Assembly: GCF_021462225.1 (NCBI RefSeq) | Contig: NC_061808.1 | Coordinates: forward strand, 20,869,119-20,933,118 | Length of the DNA: 64,000 nt | Direction: 5' to 3' | From: Girardinichthys multiradiatus | Lineage: Eukaryota > Chordata > Actinopteri > Cyprinodontiformes > Goodeidae | Shown here: positions 1 to 14,000 of the stretch, in pieces | Layout: every line of letters starts with the position of its first letter | Position numbering within the stretch: the first letter of the stretch is position 1 | Program-made: the position numbers and the translations under genes | Notes under the pieces: generated by a model | Seen by the model: the letters and a program-made list of their open reading frames with translations, nothing else | What the model was told of the DNA's origin: nothing | Database searches by the model: none

Positions 1-135
1 TCGACCTGCCGCCTCCGGGCAAAGGCAGCCGATTGGAGAGTTTAGAGATGGACAGAACATTCTGACTGGTCAGGACCAGCTGTAAGGTGGCCAATGGATC
101 AGAGGACTCATCAGTCAGCTTTCTGTAGTTTACAC
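1..135 (-). CDS. nbas: NBAS exon 14 of this window (cut by the window edge)
   Basis: The acceptor AG lies at 136-137 on the minus strand (TTTGCAG before GTGTAAAC). The exon starts with two bases completing a glycine. It encodes VNYRKLTDESSDPL, then LVLTSQNVLSISKLSNRLPL and PGGGR. It runs off position 1, so its donor site is not visible. The NYxKLTDE and LxSQNxLSISKL motifs are NBAS-specific. Confidence 0.93.
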
Positions 136-2038
136 CTGCAAACACCAAGAATACGAAACAAAACATAAAAAAAAACATATTTTACATCTTAAAACTTAAA
201 GGTGCTTGTCTTTATCCAACCAAATATAACTCTTTGACTTGGCTTTGATTCTTTAATGTGTATGTGCCATCATCTGGAACTTTTTCCAAGTTTGTCATAT
301 AATAAAATATCTAATATACAACAAAATATACTTAATATTATTTTTCAAATACTAAAACAGTTTTTCCGCAAACATTAGAAGTAATTCAGAAAGATATGAT
401 GCTCTTTATTTGTGAAAAAATGTATCATTTTAATTCTATTTTAAAATCATGTCCTACTCTGTATTGGTCTTTATTTCCTACTGAAAGCAGTGTCACTGAC
501 TGATCTGTACAAATCTACGTACAGTAAAAAAAAGTCCCTCTCACTTGATGTGCTATTTAAAATCTTTAGAAAATTCCTTCATCAGGCTTGCCTTGTCTTG
601 ATGCTTAAATCAGACGTTTTTTCCTCCCATTCTTTACCTCGACCATGTTTCTGGTCACTTGACACTTCGTTCTTCTAGAAAGACACGTGGGCGGAGGTAC
701 TTCTACAGGCTGTCACTGAAGGATAATGGGTTCTACCTTGCTTACTGTTAAACCTTTCACCTTTTTCCTGTTAATTTCCACAGTTTTTTCCTCCATGAAC
801 ATTTTTTGTGAAAGGACTGTTACAACTGTCAAGTAGATATTGTTTCAAACATACAACCTATTATATGCTAATTCTCTTTCTGGGTCCTTTTTAAAAAGGG
901 AATGAAGCTGCTTAATTACTATGCACACCTTAGATAGAGTAATAATCTTTTAGACCACAACCCCTCTCTTGAATACAAATGCTTGTTACTCAAAACTATG
1001 TAAATTTAAATCGTATTTACTTTACTGTGCTTCAGAGCTGGGCGAAAGAGCAAAAATATGACGACAAGTACAGAATCTGTAGTTTCAACATTTCATTGCA
1101 GAGTAGGTACAGGTTTATTTCATTGTAATCTATAGGGCGTGAATATTCAATGCTAAACTGCTGCACTTCTATATCACATGAAAAAAGCTTACATGAATAG
1201 AATGTTTTATAATCTACTGCACATCAGAAATGCACAAATGCTTAGGTTCAAGATGACATAGCTTTGTTATCTTGCTTAGGGGAGAGTAAAAAGCTGATGT
1301 GGACAACAAAGATTGTTGCGTGTGAAAGCAGTGTTGTCTGACAATGTAAATGTGTCTGCATGGATCATGTCAAGCACTGCAGCTTTGCTCCAGCCTGTGT
1401 TTATGTTTGTGTGTATGGGAATGAGCTGGTGATGTGTTCGAGGTCTCCAGTGCATTCAGACAGACGCATCACGGTGGCAACACCACTGTCTGTCTGGATG
1501 TTAAATATTTAATACTCTCCTGTCTGTGGGGAGCGCTTCGTGGAATGGCTCAGAATATTCCACCTAGAAAACAAAATCATGCTAACATAAAACCTATCAA
1601 ACTGAGAACGGCAATCATTTTTAGACAACCTCAGACAGAACACTTAAACCACAGATAAGAGTTACCCTTACAGATGTTCTCTCATTCTCACTGTCTGGCT
1701 CTGCCCCACATCCTCCTTTTCCTGCTTTTGTTTCAGTCTCCTCCAAGCTCCATGTCATCACCTTCCTCCCTACAGCCCACTCAGACATTAAGTACACTAA
1801 TAGTCGGAAATTTACGTTCACTCTTCTTGAGGATTCCTAAACCAGCTGGCACAAGTGTTTGGAATCATTTTTCTGTTTGAACAACCAGTTGTGTTCATTT
1901 TCAGCCATCCAGCTGCTGATCTGAGGTAAAGTTGGAGAATCTGGTGGTAGTCCTCCATGTTCATTATATCTCTAGGAGGAAAACCATCCCACAGCACGAT
2001 GCTGCCACCACCATGCTTGACACTTAATACGGTGTTAT

Positions 2039-2089
<51 letters not shown>

Positions 2090-5000
2090 GCATTTACAAC
2101 TGTATGACTTGGGCTAAACATTTTGGTTATCCTTCCATATGCTTCTCAAAATGTTTTGCTAGTATTCTGGCCCATTCCTCCTGACAGAGCTGCAATAGCT
2201 GAGTCTAGTTTGTAGGGTGCCTTGGTCCCACACACCGTCATAGCTTTGCCAACACGTTTTCTATAGGACGGAGATCAGGGCTTTGTGATGGCCAAACCAA
2301 AACATGAAATTTGTTTACCATAAGTAATTTTTTAATAATTTGCCTGTATTTTTAATTTTCCCTTATGGAAGACCCATTTGTGCCCAATCTTTAAGTTCTC
2401 GGTTGATGTCTTGAGATAATGCATTAATATTTATTTCCTCAAACCATCTACATTGTGAAGTCCATTCTGCTGCAAAACCTTAATACAATATGATGCTACC
2501 AAACCATAATTCAAAGTTAGCATGATTTTATCAGGCTTGCAGGACAGGCTTTTTCCCTGTGTGAATTTACAAACTTAAATCTGGCTTTTTTATGTTGGTT
2601 TTGGAGTACTATTTTCTTCCTTGATACAGGACTCATATCATTGTAGGTAATGTCACTCTCTTACCATCTTCAGCCAGCTTTTTCACATGGTCTTCTTTTG
2701 AAATTGGGGTCAATACAGACATTTTGCACAAAAACACGTTTATATCTGGGACACAAAGCCCGTCTCCTTCCTGTACATTGTGATGGTGGAATTTTTAAAT
2801 TTTTACATGACGGGAGAACCTTAAGGCCTCTTAAAGCTGTTTCCAAGGATGAGCCAGACTTACACAGGTTAACAGTTAATCTCCCTGATATCCTGGCTGA
2901 TTTCTGTTGTTTTTCAACATTATGTCACACAGTTCAGCAGTGTGTTTACATTCTGAGGTGTGCCTTAACTTTACACAAATGCTGTGAATTAGAAGCTTAC
3001 AAAGCTATGTTATCTTAAACTGGACAACCCCAAAAAGTTAAAAAACAGCACTTTTGTGAATGCAAATGCTTTTTTTTTCTCAATTCTCTCATTATTCTGG
3101 CATTTAGTAAATAGAAACAATCTTAGTCCTAACTGACATAAAACAAGAAACATTTAGTTTGAGTTAAGGTTATGGTTCTTTTTATAATGTATGGAAAAAT
3201 CTTCAACTTTATATTCCTGAACATGTGTGGATGATACCCCTCTAAAAAATTAAAGGCTATCCACCTACTTTGTGTTTCTAATTAATTATTTTAATTGCAT
3301 GATGTATAACCATTCCACTCTGGAAAAATGTAAGCCCAAATTTATCATTAAAAGCCCCAAATCCTTACTGCATCAATGCCTGTGGTAAGCATCAATGCAT
3401 TTCTCACCACAACTTTGCATTCGCTGGGGTGGTTTTCCATGTGACAAATAAATGAGTCATTTCGAGTGAGTGTGTGTCAAGGTTTGATTATGTTAGCAGA
3501 AAGTTATTGGCCCCGGAGATACCACAACAGCCTGTGTGACAATTTCACTCCCATTGAGTTGGAACTTCTGGCTTGGGCTAAAGTTGTGTGTGAGGGAGTT
3601 GGAAAGAGACCCAGAGCCGAGCACATAAGCTTCCAGGAGGTAATGTCACAAAGTCAGCTAAGACACAAGTAGCCTGCATGAATTTGGATGCTCTACATTT
3701 GGTCTGAATTTATATGTATGTGTGGTAATGTGCATCTGTTGGAGTTAATGCTGCAGCATCTGCAAAACTGATGGATTACTAAATCCCTCCCCTGAACAGT
3801 GTGTGTCAAATTGCAGCTTACCTCCTGGATCAAGGTACAGCCCCGACTAGCAACTGTACGTGAGGTATTAAGCTTTGAAAAACTTTGAAGGATTCGGGCT
3901 GGAAAAAACTGCACTATGGTTAGGTTTTGCTATAATTTCTGGGATAACAAAAAAAGTTTTAGAGCTTGGAGTGAAAGTGAAAATTCTGTTGAGGCAGCCA
4001 TCTACCCTGTTATTTCTGGGCCCTTTCAACTGTTGGCTTATTTTTTTAAATTAAAAGATCCTTCAGACCCTCCTGAGGTTCTACGATGCTAAATATTTGA
4101 TGAAGACAGGAGATTAGGAGGTGTTGCTATGTTGAAAAAGTCCAAGCTGAACTTTTTATCCTGTCGTTTTGTTATAAAGTGTTTGTGCTGATATGTGTGT
4201 TTTTGTTGGCCCTAACGCCAAACATCTCTACATTAGTCCCTTCTGTCCAAAGAACATTTTTCCAGAAGTCTCGTGGCCGATTTGACTGAAACTTATTTGT
4301 GCTGCCAAAGAGGGAGAAGATGTTTTCTCCTGGCAACCCCTTCAAACAAACTCTATTAGTTTAGTCCTTTTTTAACCATACAGTTATGAAATTCAGCGTT
4401 TAACAGGTTGAGTGGGTTTGTGGCATCTGACATGCAGCTCTAGAGTCTTGTGTTACAGTTTATTTGAGGATTTCATAGTGAACCTTTGGATGAATTTGCA
4501 ACAACCTTTTTTTTTGCCGCCTGTAAATACATATTTGCCACGGTAAAATAATGGATTTAAATTATTTGCAAATTGTCTCATGACAAATCCCAGATTAAAA
4601 GAAAGAAATAATTGTTTCTCTAAGTTCACTGCTGATGTCTTTCCTCTGCGGCTTAGCTGGAGTGCATGCCCTGATGTGTTTACATGGATGCCAAAGTGAA
4701 AATGTTTCAAACAGATGCCGCAAATAACACTTTAAAGACATCATTAACTGACCTAGAAAATCAGAGACTGTGAGACATTTACTCAAGTTAAAGCCAATGA
4801 ATTAATGCAGCAGTTTTTATCAAAGGAACCAATGATGTGAAATAATCAGGCTGTGAAAACTTCCATGTTTCTGCACATTTTTCATCCCAACATTCTATGC
4901 TTTTCCATGATTCAAATTTGTAGATTTGTTTCTGTGTTTTTTTTAAACATTCTGGAAAGTTAAGTGCAAAACATTCATCTTGAATAGCTTGAATGGTAGC

Positions 5001-8000
5001 ACTATCTTCAGGTTCCACAAATTAAAAAATACCACATTGCATATTATAGAAACCATAGAAACCATCTTTTTTAGCAACTGAACTTACTTAGATCAGCTTT
5101 TTTTTTAAATCTGTAGCTCTAGTAGTTGTCAAATAAACACTAGATTATCCAACAGTAAATGCAGATTGTTTAAAACACAGATTTGGTGCTTTTGTTAATT
5201 TTTGAAATGTCAAAAAATATATAGTGTTCGTGCATTGTTTTGAATTTTAACCACAAGTCCCGGGATGTCCAATCTGAATCAGAAGTAGTCTAAAGTGCAA
5301 AACATAGTGTCCCCTTTTTACTGACTGAATGCACATGCATTCAGTCAGTAAATAAAAAACAAAACACTACTCAAAAGCTTTTTAGCAAACCCCCAAATTT
5401 AGCCATTTAATTTAATATCTGAATAGTGCAGCCCATAAGACTAATGGTTCTGATGAGTCTTTAGTTAAGTTGTAATGAGTTTCTTTAGAAAAGAATCCGA
5501 CACTTAACTATGGGAGCGTAGGAACATCTCAAGAACAGAAAGCTGTGACCTTATCCACATGAGGTAAGCTAACTGTATGGCTAGAATGTACTGAGGTTGT
5601 GCTGTTTTTGCAAAAGAAAGCATTACCAGATGTCTGAACCTCTGCAAATCACACCTACGATATCAATCACTTCAGCAGCAGTTAGCCAAGCATGCCTCTG
5701 AATTCTTCTTATATTGTAACACATTAAAACTTGTTTTGTTGTCATATTTTTGATTTGCTTCCCCTACACTGAAAGGAAGCACTGAGCCTAAACCTTAAGT
5801 TAACATTTTGCTGGTGTATTATCCTAGTCCTGATGCCGATCCCTCAGGAGTGTGCGTCTTTGCTTTGTGTGTCTGTTTTAAACAGAGACATGTGTCCCTG
5901 TTAAAATTTGTGGCGCTTACAGAAGCAGAAGGAGGAAGCGAGGCGTGAAAACACAAGATGACACTCGGTTGACCTTTACTGAACTTCCAACGGACTGACA
6001 AGATTTTCACCCCAACAAAACCAAGAATGGGCACTCAAGGCAGAGAGGGTGACTTGCTGGTCTCGATGTCCTTTGAGAGCAGTGCTCACTTTGGTGCTGT
6101 CAATACAGGTTCTCAGGGTGTCAGTTGTTTGACTAATAATACAGACATGCATTGGTGTCTTTTTCATTTACAGGGAATTGATTGCATTTTGTTTCAGCAC
6201 TGCAGGAAAGGTTTTCATGAACCGATCGGGAAGAAATGAAAGGAACAGAACAAGATCAAGGAGGAAATAAAATAAATATAAGATAATACATGTAACCTCT
6301 GACTGTGTAGATTTGTCGTTGGGTACGTTTAATCTTTTCTTCACGGGGATTTTTTTGACCGTTACATTCAGGGGCGGATCACTCCCCAGTAAAATCAACA
6401 ATAAATCCTTCATTTAAATGTTTTACACATCCAAAGACTGAAAGTAACAATTTTCTAGCAAAGTATTTCAAGCTAAATCCGATTGGTAGAATCTTTAATG
6501 CCAGACAAAAAGTTCAGTTCTGCAAACAGAATTTCTTTTGATTTTCTTTCAACAATAATAACTGTTATGGTGTACATAATAGTTTTCCTGTCAATAGATT
6601 CCTCCACCTGAGCACCTGAATATGTGCACATCTTCCAGAGTTACCACAGGCCCAGGTAAGGGCGTTGAATTACTGATGTGCAGTTCTGCAATACTCTTTC
6701 TACTTTCTGAAAATGTATTAAATCTGAGCTCTAGAAGATGTTCAATGAATAGGAAAATGGTTTTTTTGGGTTGTTTTTTTTTTGCCAAACACACCTTAAG
6801 CCTTCACAAGTTTATGAAATACTAAGCTGTATTCTGAAGGCAACTTGTTGTACTGGATTTTATTAAGAGTAAATGGGGCTGAATACAAATGATGACACTG
6901 CCCTACTTTGTGTTGGTCTATCAGACAAAATCCCAACAAAATACACTACATTCTATAGTTGAAACGAAAGAAAATATGAAATAAAAAAGACATAAAAACT
7001 TGCAGTTCTGCAGTACATCTCCATCTGATAAAAAGAAAAACGTACCTTTGGCAACGGCGCGAAGCTTCTTCAGCAGTTTGATGTGAGAGTCTGGTTTTAT
7101 GATGGTGGTCACATAAGGCTCACAACCAGCAGCGTCTAACAAGGTGTAGTAGTAGAGCAGGCGTCCCAGGTCGCTTCCCTCCACAGTGGGCAAAACATAT
7201 TTGGTCATGTGGCTGTAAAAGGCCTCCGGGTCACATTTCAAAGTGTCAAACAGTTTGAGGGAGTTACTTCGAGTTTCAATTTCTTCAGTGGAAAGACTTG
7301 AAGTGGGAGAGAAAGAGGAGGAAAAGACAAATTCAGCTGACAATCAAATCAACAGAGCAGAAATGTGTTTAGAAACATATTTACATACACCGTATAAAAG
7401 GACACAACCATTTTTTTCAACTGAGTTTAAATAAGACTAAAATTAACCTATTTTAGGTCAGTTGGGATTACCAAAATTATTTGTATTTGTATAAATATTA
7501 TTCAGACGTTTATGTACGTAAAGATTACTAGCCCAGATGATCATGTGATGGCTTTGTAAGATTCCCATAGGTTAATTGAGATTATTTAAGCTTAAATTAG
7601 GCACACCCTAACAGGTCTGGTTCATTCTTGTGTACAATTTTTAGATGCCAGAAGGTGCAACATTCATCTGTTAAAAAAGTAATTTGTAAATCTAAACACA
7701 ATGGGAATGTGCAGACTATCATAATATTCTGGAAGAAGACGGGTTCTGTGACCCAAAGATAAATGTGTATTTGTGCAAAAAGTGCCTACCAATTTCAGAA
7801 CAAATGTAAAAAACCTTGTGAAGATCCTAGCTGAAGCTCATCAGAGACTATTGTTATCTACAGTGAAACAAGTTCTATATCATGGTCTCAAAGGCCACTC
7901 GGATGAAGAAGTAATTGTGCCAAAAGCTACATAAAAAGCCAGACTGCATATTCCAAATACACTCAGGGGCGAAGACCTTAATGTTTTGACACATGTCCTG

Positions 8001-11000
8001 TTGTCTGATGAAACTAAAATTGAGGTGCTGGTCACAAGAAGCACCATTACATTTGGAGGAAATGGCTGGACACTTAAAAGCCTGAGAATACCATCCTAGG
8101 TATGACGTACTTGGGTGGCAGCATCATATTGTTTGGGTGCTTTGCTGCAGGAGGGATTGGTGCACTTCACAAAACAGTTGGAGTCTTGAGGAAAGAACAA
8201 TGTGCAAACCTTTGTAAAGAGTTCTGGAGGGAAACCAGGAAAGTTTGATCCAAGACACACGCTTTTAAGGCAATTCTAAAAAATATTAAGGTTATATAAA
8301 CTTCTGAATTTCTATGTCAGGCATTTAGAAAAATTGTTTAGGTCTGTTTTTTCATACAGTGTATGTTAAAGTCTGCTTTGAACCGTACATAACCAACACA
8401 AAAATAAGCCGGTAACCCAAAAGGCTAGCGTATTAAATGTGAAAAACTCGATTTAAAAAAAAATCTGTTTAAAGGATGGAAACTCCTGTTTATAGTCTCA
8501 GAAACAAAGGTTTGTTTATTAAGACCACAAAAAACCAAGACAGGCTAGGAGCCACTTAAACACAGCAGGAAAGTTAAACAGTAACACAGAGAAAAAAAAT
8601 TATTTCATTAAAGTAAATCAAAAGGAGAACAACCAGCTCTGGAAATTGCGTTTTACAAACTGATTTAAACGGCACACTTCTGTGGCCTTATCAGAAAATT
8701 TATAGCCCTCCAAAAAAAAAAAAAAGTGTTTTCAAAGCTGGCAATAAACCTACGAATTTGAACAGGTAACAAACTTATGCTAAGAAGAAAAAAGAAAAAA
8801 ACGACTGAAGGACAGGGGAGGAAAATGAAGCTGAGGACGGATTTAAGGTTCAGACGGTGGAAACCTTTTCATTTGCTCAAGCTGAGCACGATTTGAGTAT
8901 GTGTTATAGAAGAGCAAAGAGTCAACAGCAGCAAGTGGTCCAAAGAATGAGAACAAAAGAAAAATGAAGAGAAGCAGAGCAGCACAAAGAAATGGAGGAA
9001 AAACCCCTGAGAAATGCAATTAAAGTCAAACAAGAAGCGCTACAAAGATTAAAAAGGCAAGGGCGATGTAAAGCTACTCGCTGGTGGTCTCCGAGGGGCT
9101 TCGAACAATCTGCTGCTGTCCGGGAGCGTGTTTGCGAGAGTGGACTTCTGTTTATCTGTCAGAACGAGACAACATCAAAGTGGACAATGCTTCCCCTGGG
9201 CTCTTTGTAACACTTAGCTGGGAGGCTTCTGCTAATGAAAAAATTAAATAGAGAGCAGCAGCGGGTGCAGCAGCTGACAATAGGCTCAATAATGTAAATA
9301 ACACTAATCATGTTCACCACAGGAGTTCTAATACGGCTGCAATCATCTGAACTAATACAAAGGGAAGCACGATCAGCTTAGTGAGTGCTCCGTCTCGCTC
9401 ACAGACAAGCAGCCAATCAGGGTCGTTTTGTTAGTTATTCATAATACCTCTAACGAGAAAGAGAACCATGTAAAGAATCAATTAGAACTAAAATAACCCT
9501 TTATTGAGGTAAGATGTTATTTGATGAAAAAAAAAATTTCTTAAGTTGGGGGCATTTCTTCTGTTTTTCTCTGTGGTTTTTAGCATCTCTGTAGTGAGCA
9601 TATTTCTCTCTGATAGCTTCATTACTACCCTCTGCCGCACTGGCTTTGCTGCTACCGCTGCTTCCTTGTTGGTAGCTCTCAAAGGACGCAGCAGAATTTC
9701 CCCACTCTGTCTTTGTGGTACTCATGAGGCTGTAATATCAGATGCTTGTTATTACAATCTTCTCTTGTTTGTTTCAAAAACCAGTCAGAACAAGGAGCCA
9801 ATTTAATCTGATTTGATCTCTGCGCCGCTCCTTGCAGCCCTCATCTCCCTGCTTGTCCCGGGCCCGCATTAACATGTTTGCTTCAGATGTGATGCATGAG
9901 ATAACAAACAAAAAGAGATTGCTAATGTTCCCAAACTCTGAGGCATATTCAATTGAAGAAGCAATCAGACAGTACAGATTAAACTGTGGGGAGGGTTTGG
10001 ATAAGAACAGATAGTTATTCAGCACTGCATTGTTAGAAGAGATGCAATATGTGGGTCTAGAATGCTTTAAACTTGCTGTGAAGGAGGGTGTTGTACTGTA
10101 TTGCTGTTACACCAATCAATTAATCTTTTATTTGTATAGCTTTTCCATTTACACAATATTAGACAGCAGAGTGCTTAACAAAATCAATATATACAGTCAT
10201 GGCCCTGAAATATTTCCAGAAAATAAAGAATTACTGCTAGAGAATTGTTGCAATCACACACGTTTTGTTGTATACATTTTATTTCCTTTGTGTGAATTGA
10301 AACAACATCAGAAGACAGAGGAAAAAAAGCCAAATTTGACATAATTTTATGTAAACCCCACAAATGGGAGAGACAAATTTATTTGGACCCTCTAATTATT
10401 ATTTGGTTGCACACTCCTTGAAAAAAGAGCAGAAATCAACTGCTTCCTATAACCATCAGCAAGCTTCAACACCTCTCAGCTGGAATTTTGCACAACTCAT
10501 CTTTTGAAAACTGCTCCAGGTCTCTCATATTTGAAGGGTGTCTTCTCCCAAAAGCAATTTTAAGATCTCTCCAGAGGTATTCAATAGGATTTAGATCCGG
10601 TCTCATTGCTGGCTACTTCAGAACTCTCCAGCACTTTGTTTCCATCGATTACTGGGTGCTTCTTGAAGTATCCTTGAAGCCATTCTCCTGCTGGAAGACC
10701 CATGACTTAGGACATAAACCCAGTTTTCTGACACTGAGCCCTACATTGTGACCAAATGTCCTTTGGTAATTTTCAGATTTCACGATGCCTTGCACACAGT
10801 CAAGTGCCAGAAGCAGCACAACAACCCCAAAACATTATTGAACCTCCACCATATTTGACTCATTTTGGATAAACATTAGAATGATGTGCTTTACCAAAAA
10901 GCTCTATCTTGGTCTTATCCGTCCACAAGATGTCCGCAAGCTTTTCTATATCTCTGTGTCAGTAATGGAGTCCTCTTGTCGATGGACAGTTCACTCTGAC

Positions 11001-14000
11001 AGTGAGGCACGCTAAGCCTCCAGGACAGCTTGAATTGCTTTGGAACATGATGGAGGCTGCTCAACCAAGCATCACATGCTTGAAACAATCATGTAATGCT
11101 GTTTAAACTCAGTTTTGAAAAGGTGCCAATAATTGTGTCAGGCCCATTTTTGGAGTTTTGTGTGAAATTATCATTGAGAACTTCAAAAACAATCAATTCC
11201 AAAATGGATGGGAAGCCTTACCCCAACCCAACCGACAGCGTCACAGAACCTCGCTTCTAAAAATATGAACTAACCCTTTAAAGAAGCTGCAATAACAAAA
11301 TTACATCTAGCTTGATTTTAGGACTAACTAAAACTAAATTTAAGCCGATTTTCGATGGTTTTTCATGAGTAGCATTGAAGTAAAAAAATTAAATAAGGAA
11401 ACATTTGGTTTCCAAAAAGTGAAATTTTTGTAATCATTGTTGCAGTGTAGCTTGCTTTAATGTTACAAGCTTTAGAATATGCTATGCTACAGAGCAGTTT
11501 CTAGTAGTTTGGTATAAACAAGATTGCAATAAAATTTAAGTTGGAACTTAAGACTATCAAAGTTCAAAGTACCTTTCAAAGGTCACAGCACTAGCTGTGA
11601 TTTAAAAAAGCTATATGGCTTTATCAGGGAAAGAAAGCTTTTTTTTACAAATATTCACAGATATTATGACAGATACTTCAGCTTCAATAGATCTATTCAG
11701 TATCCATTCATAGTTATTTATACGTAATCTATTTACTCCATTTTTCCTTAAATGTCTTTGAGTCTTAGAGTGAAAGTCATTTTGTTCTTTACAAATATTT
11801 CTTATACAATATCAATCCATTGAGGTTGGGTTTGAGTACTGAATACTGGTCTTTTTTCTGACCAATGTAGAGATATTGCCCAGGTAAAAAGATAAAAGAG
11901 AAGTATTTTATAATAATTAGAATTCATTGATAACACAGGAAACCCAAAGAGATGCTTAATGAATCATGGAGTAGAGGACAGGTGAGCAGAAGAAAATGAG
12001 TAGCCCCCATGTATAAACGCTTCCAGTGCTTTGTTCTAATTATCAGACTTGCCAAGTTTTTTTTCTATTCATGTGTCCTACACTCTGTCCAAAAAAGGCA
12101 CAGTATTACAGTATTAGCCAATAATAAAACCAACACATAAGCTCTGCTGTCAGGTCACATAACTGCAGGAATCTTGCCTTAATCCAAGCTTCAGGATAAG
12201 GTATTGCAGAATAAAGGGGCTGCTAAACATGAAACCAATTACACTTCGTTACAGAATTGAAAATGAACACATTAAGACAGAAGTAATGAATGAGTTGACA
12301 GAAAACTTGATTAAATAGGCACCTTTTTATGTGAGAAGCTATTCCTGTAAATAAAGATATGCTCTCTGTGTTAATTTTGTGCTTCATATATTTAGCATGT
12401 TATAAGGTGCACTTTAAATGGCTGATTGAAGTCAGTTGGTTTGCAGTCTGTTGTGCCTTGAGATTAGTTAAACTGTCTACTGTGGAGAAACACATCATCA
12501 CATAATAATAATAATTAATTACTTGAAAGAAAACCCGGAGAACCAGTTTTACTTACTTGTTAAGAAAAACATCCATAAACATCTCCTTTTTAAAAAAATA
12601 ACATGAAAAGTTAATTTACTTAGGTAGCAATAATAGATTTTCACTTAGCTTTTCTGATTCACTTTGAGGGTCAAATGAGTCAGCAGGGCACCAGGGGGAA
12701 AATAATAATCCAAATACATCAACGTGGCATCTATTTAGAATCTGATAAACAATCTGTGGTTGGGGCTAAAGATTAGGGTGATAGGAAGGAGGCCTTCAAG
12801 CCTCACAAAATTAATGGCCATCACCAAAGATAAATCATCAAACCACCAGTGGAAACATTCAAAATGCTGCTCAGCAATTATAAGAAGGGTTTATTGTTGT
12901 ATTGTTTCCATTGATCACTAAGAAGGGTCAAAATATTTTTGACATGCCATTTCTGAGTAAAAGTTTTGAAAACAGACAAAATTTTGCTTGAACGAAAAAT
13001 CATTCGAAACCTCATCTGCCAGGTCAGTTAGTTTCAGAAGTATCTTCCCCAAAATAACTAAATGTGGTGGCAAAAAAGGGCATCAGCCTCCAAGTATGGT
13101 CAAGTTTAAAGCATGGGGTCGATGCTGCTTGCGCACGCGCACACACAGCAGCCATTAAGCTCCCCTTGAGGGAAAATGTTGCAGCTCTTTTCTTTATAAA
13201 ATGCAGCTTTAATATTTCATTCACCTCCATATAGAGAGCTTCAAGATGAGCTTCTCTCACTTCAAGTTTTCTCTACATTAACCAGTATAACGGCGCAACA
13301 ATAAAGACGTCTTAATCCGTTCAGTCATTTTAAGAAAAACAGTCTTAAGGGTTTCCTAATTCATCCTTCAGGTAGTAAATTTGAGCAAGAAGATGTTGCA
13401 ATAGACATTCTGTTGGAGAACATGCAGTTCTCCATTTTTTAAGGTTCAGCAACGTGCAAAGGTGGTTGTTTACCATCAAATCATTTTAAACCAATAAACA
13501 TCAGCAAAGATTGGCAACACACAGACTACAGCCTGGTTTAAATCCAGACAAGACTAAGAAATCATCAACAAAGTAACATGAGAATAAATATATTCTAGAA
13601 AAATACATGAAAAACAACTAAACAACACCTGTATACATAAACATCAATATTACTGGAAATCCACATGAACTGACTAAAGCAGTTTTCAGCAACCTGTGGC
13701 TCTTTGGACCTTCTACAATGGCTCTTAATGCCTTTGGCTAAAACGGATATAGAACGGATTAATGTTTTTAATTATAGATATAACAACAAATGCAGGATTT
13801 AGTAGCTTTTCTGCCTTTTAACTGCCTTTTCTTACATAATTTTTCACAAATATAGGAACAACATTACATTTCCTATATTAAACATTTAGCTAAATTTATA
13901 AATTATCCTTTTTAAGAAGTCATGTAACATTTGTGGTTATAAACGAGCTTCATTTAGCTGGTCTGAAGGCTTAAATGGCTTTTTGAAAGGTTGAGGACCC

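Larger units (their letters stand above)
136..7045 (-). other. Intron between NBAS exons 13 and 14
   Basis: This 6.9-kb intron contains Tc1-type fossils at about 1818-2040, 2090-3330 and 4190-4480. It also holds an (AT)n tract at 2042-2087, a perfect inverted repeat at 5317-5352 and a short TIR relic near 6840-6960. I see no gene or recognisable repeat in 136-1817, 3331-4189, 4481-5316 and 5353-6839. Short open frames there have no recognisable protein similarity. Confidence 0.7.

Noticed and set aside
3466..3672. A 68-residue plus-strand frame with balanced composition
   Set aside because: No similarity to a known family, no splice-site support, and it is antisense to NBAS within an intron.
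9832..10014. A 60-residue plus-strand frame considered as a possible exon
   Set aside because: No GT-AG framing that fits a transcript, antisense to NBAS, and no domain. It is retained only as a possible conserved noncoding stretch.
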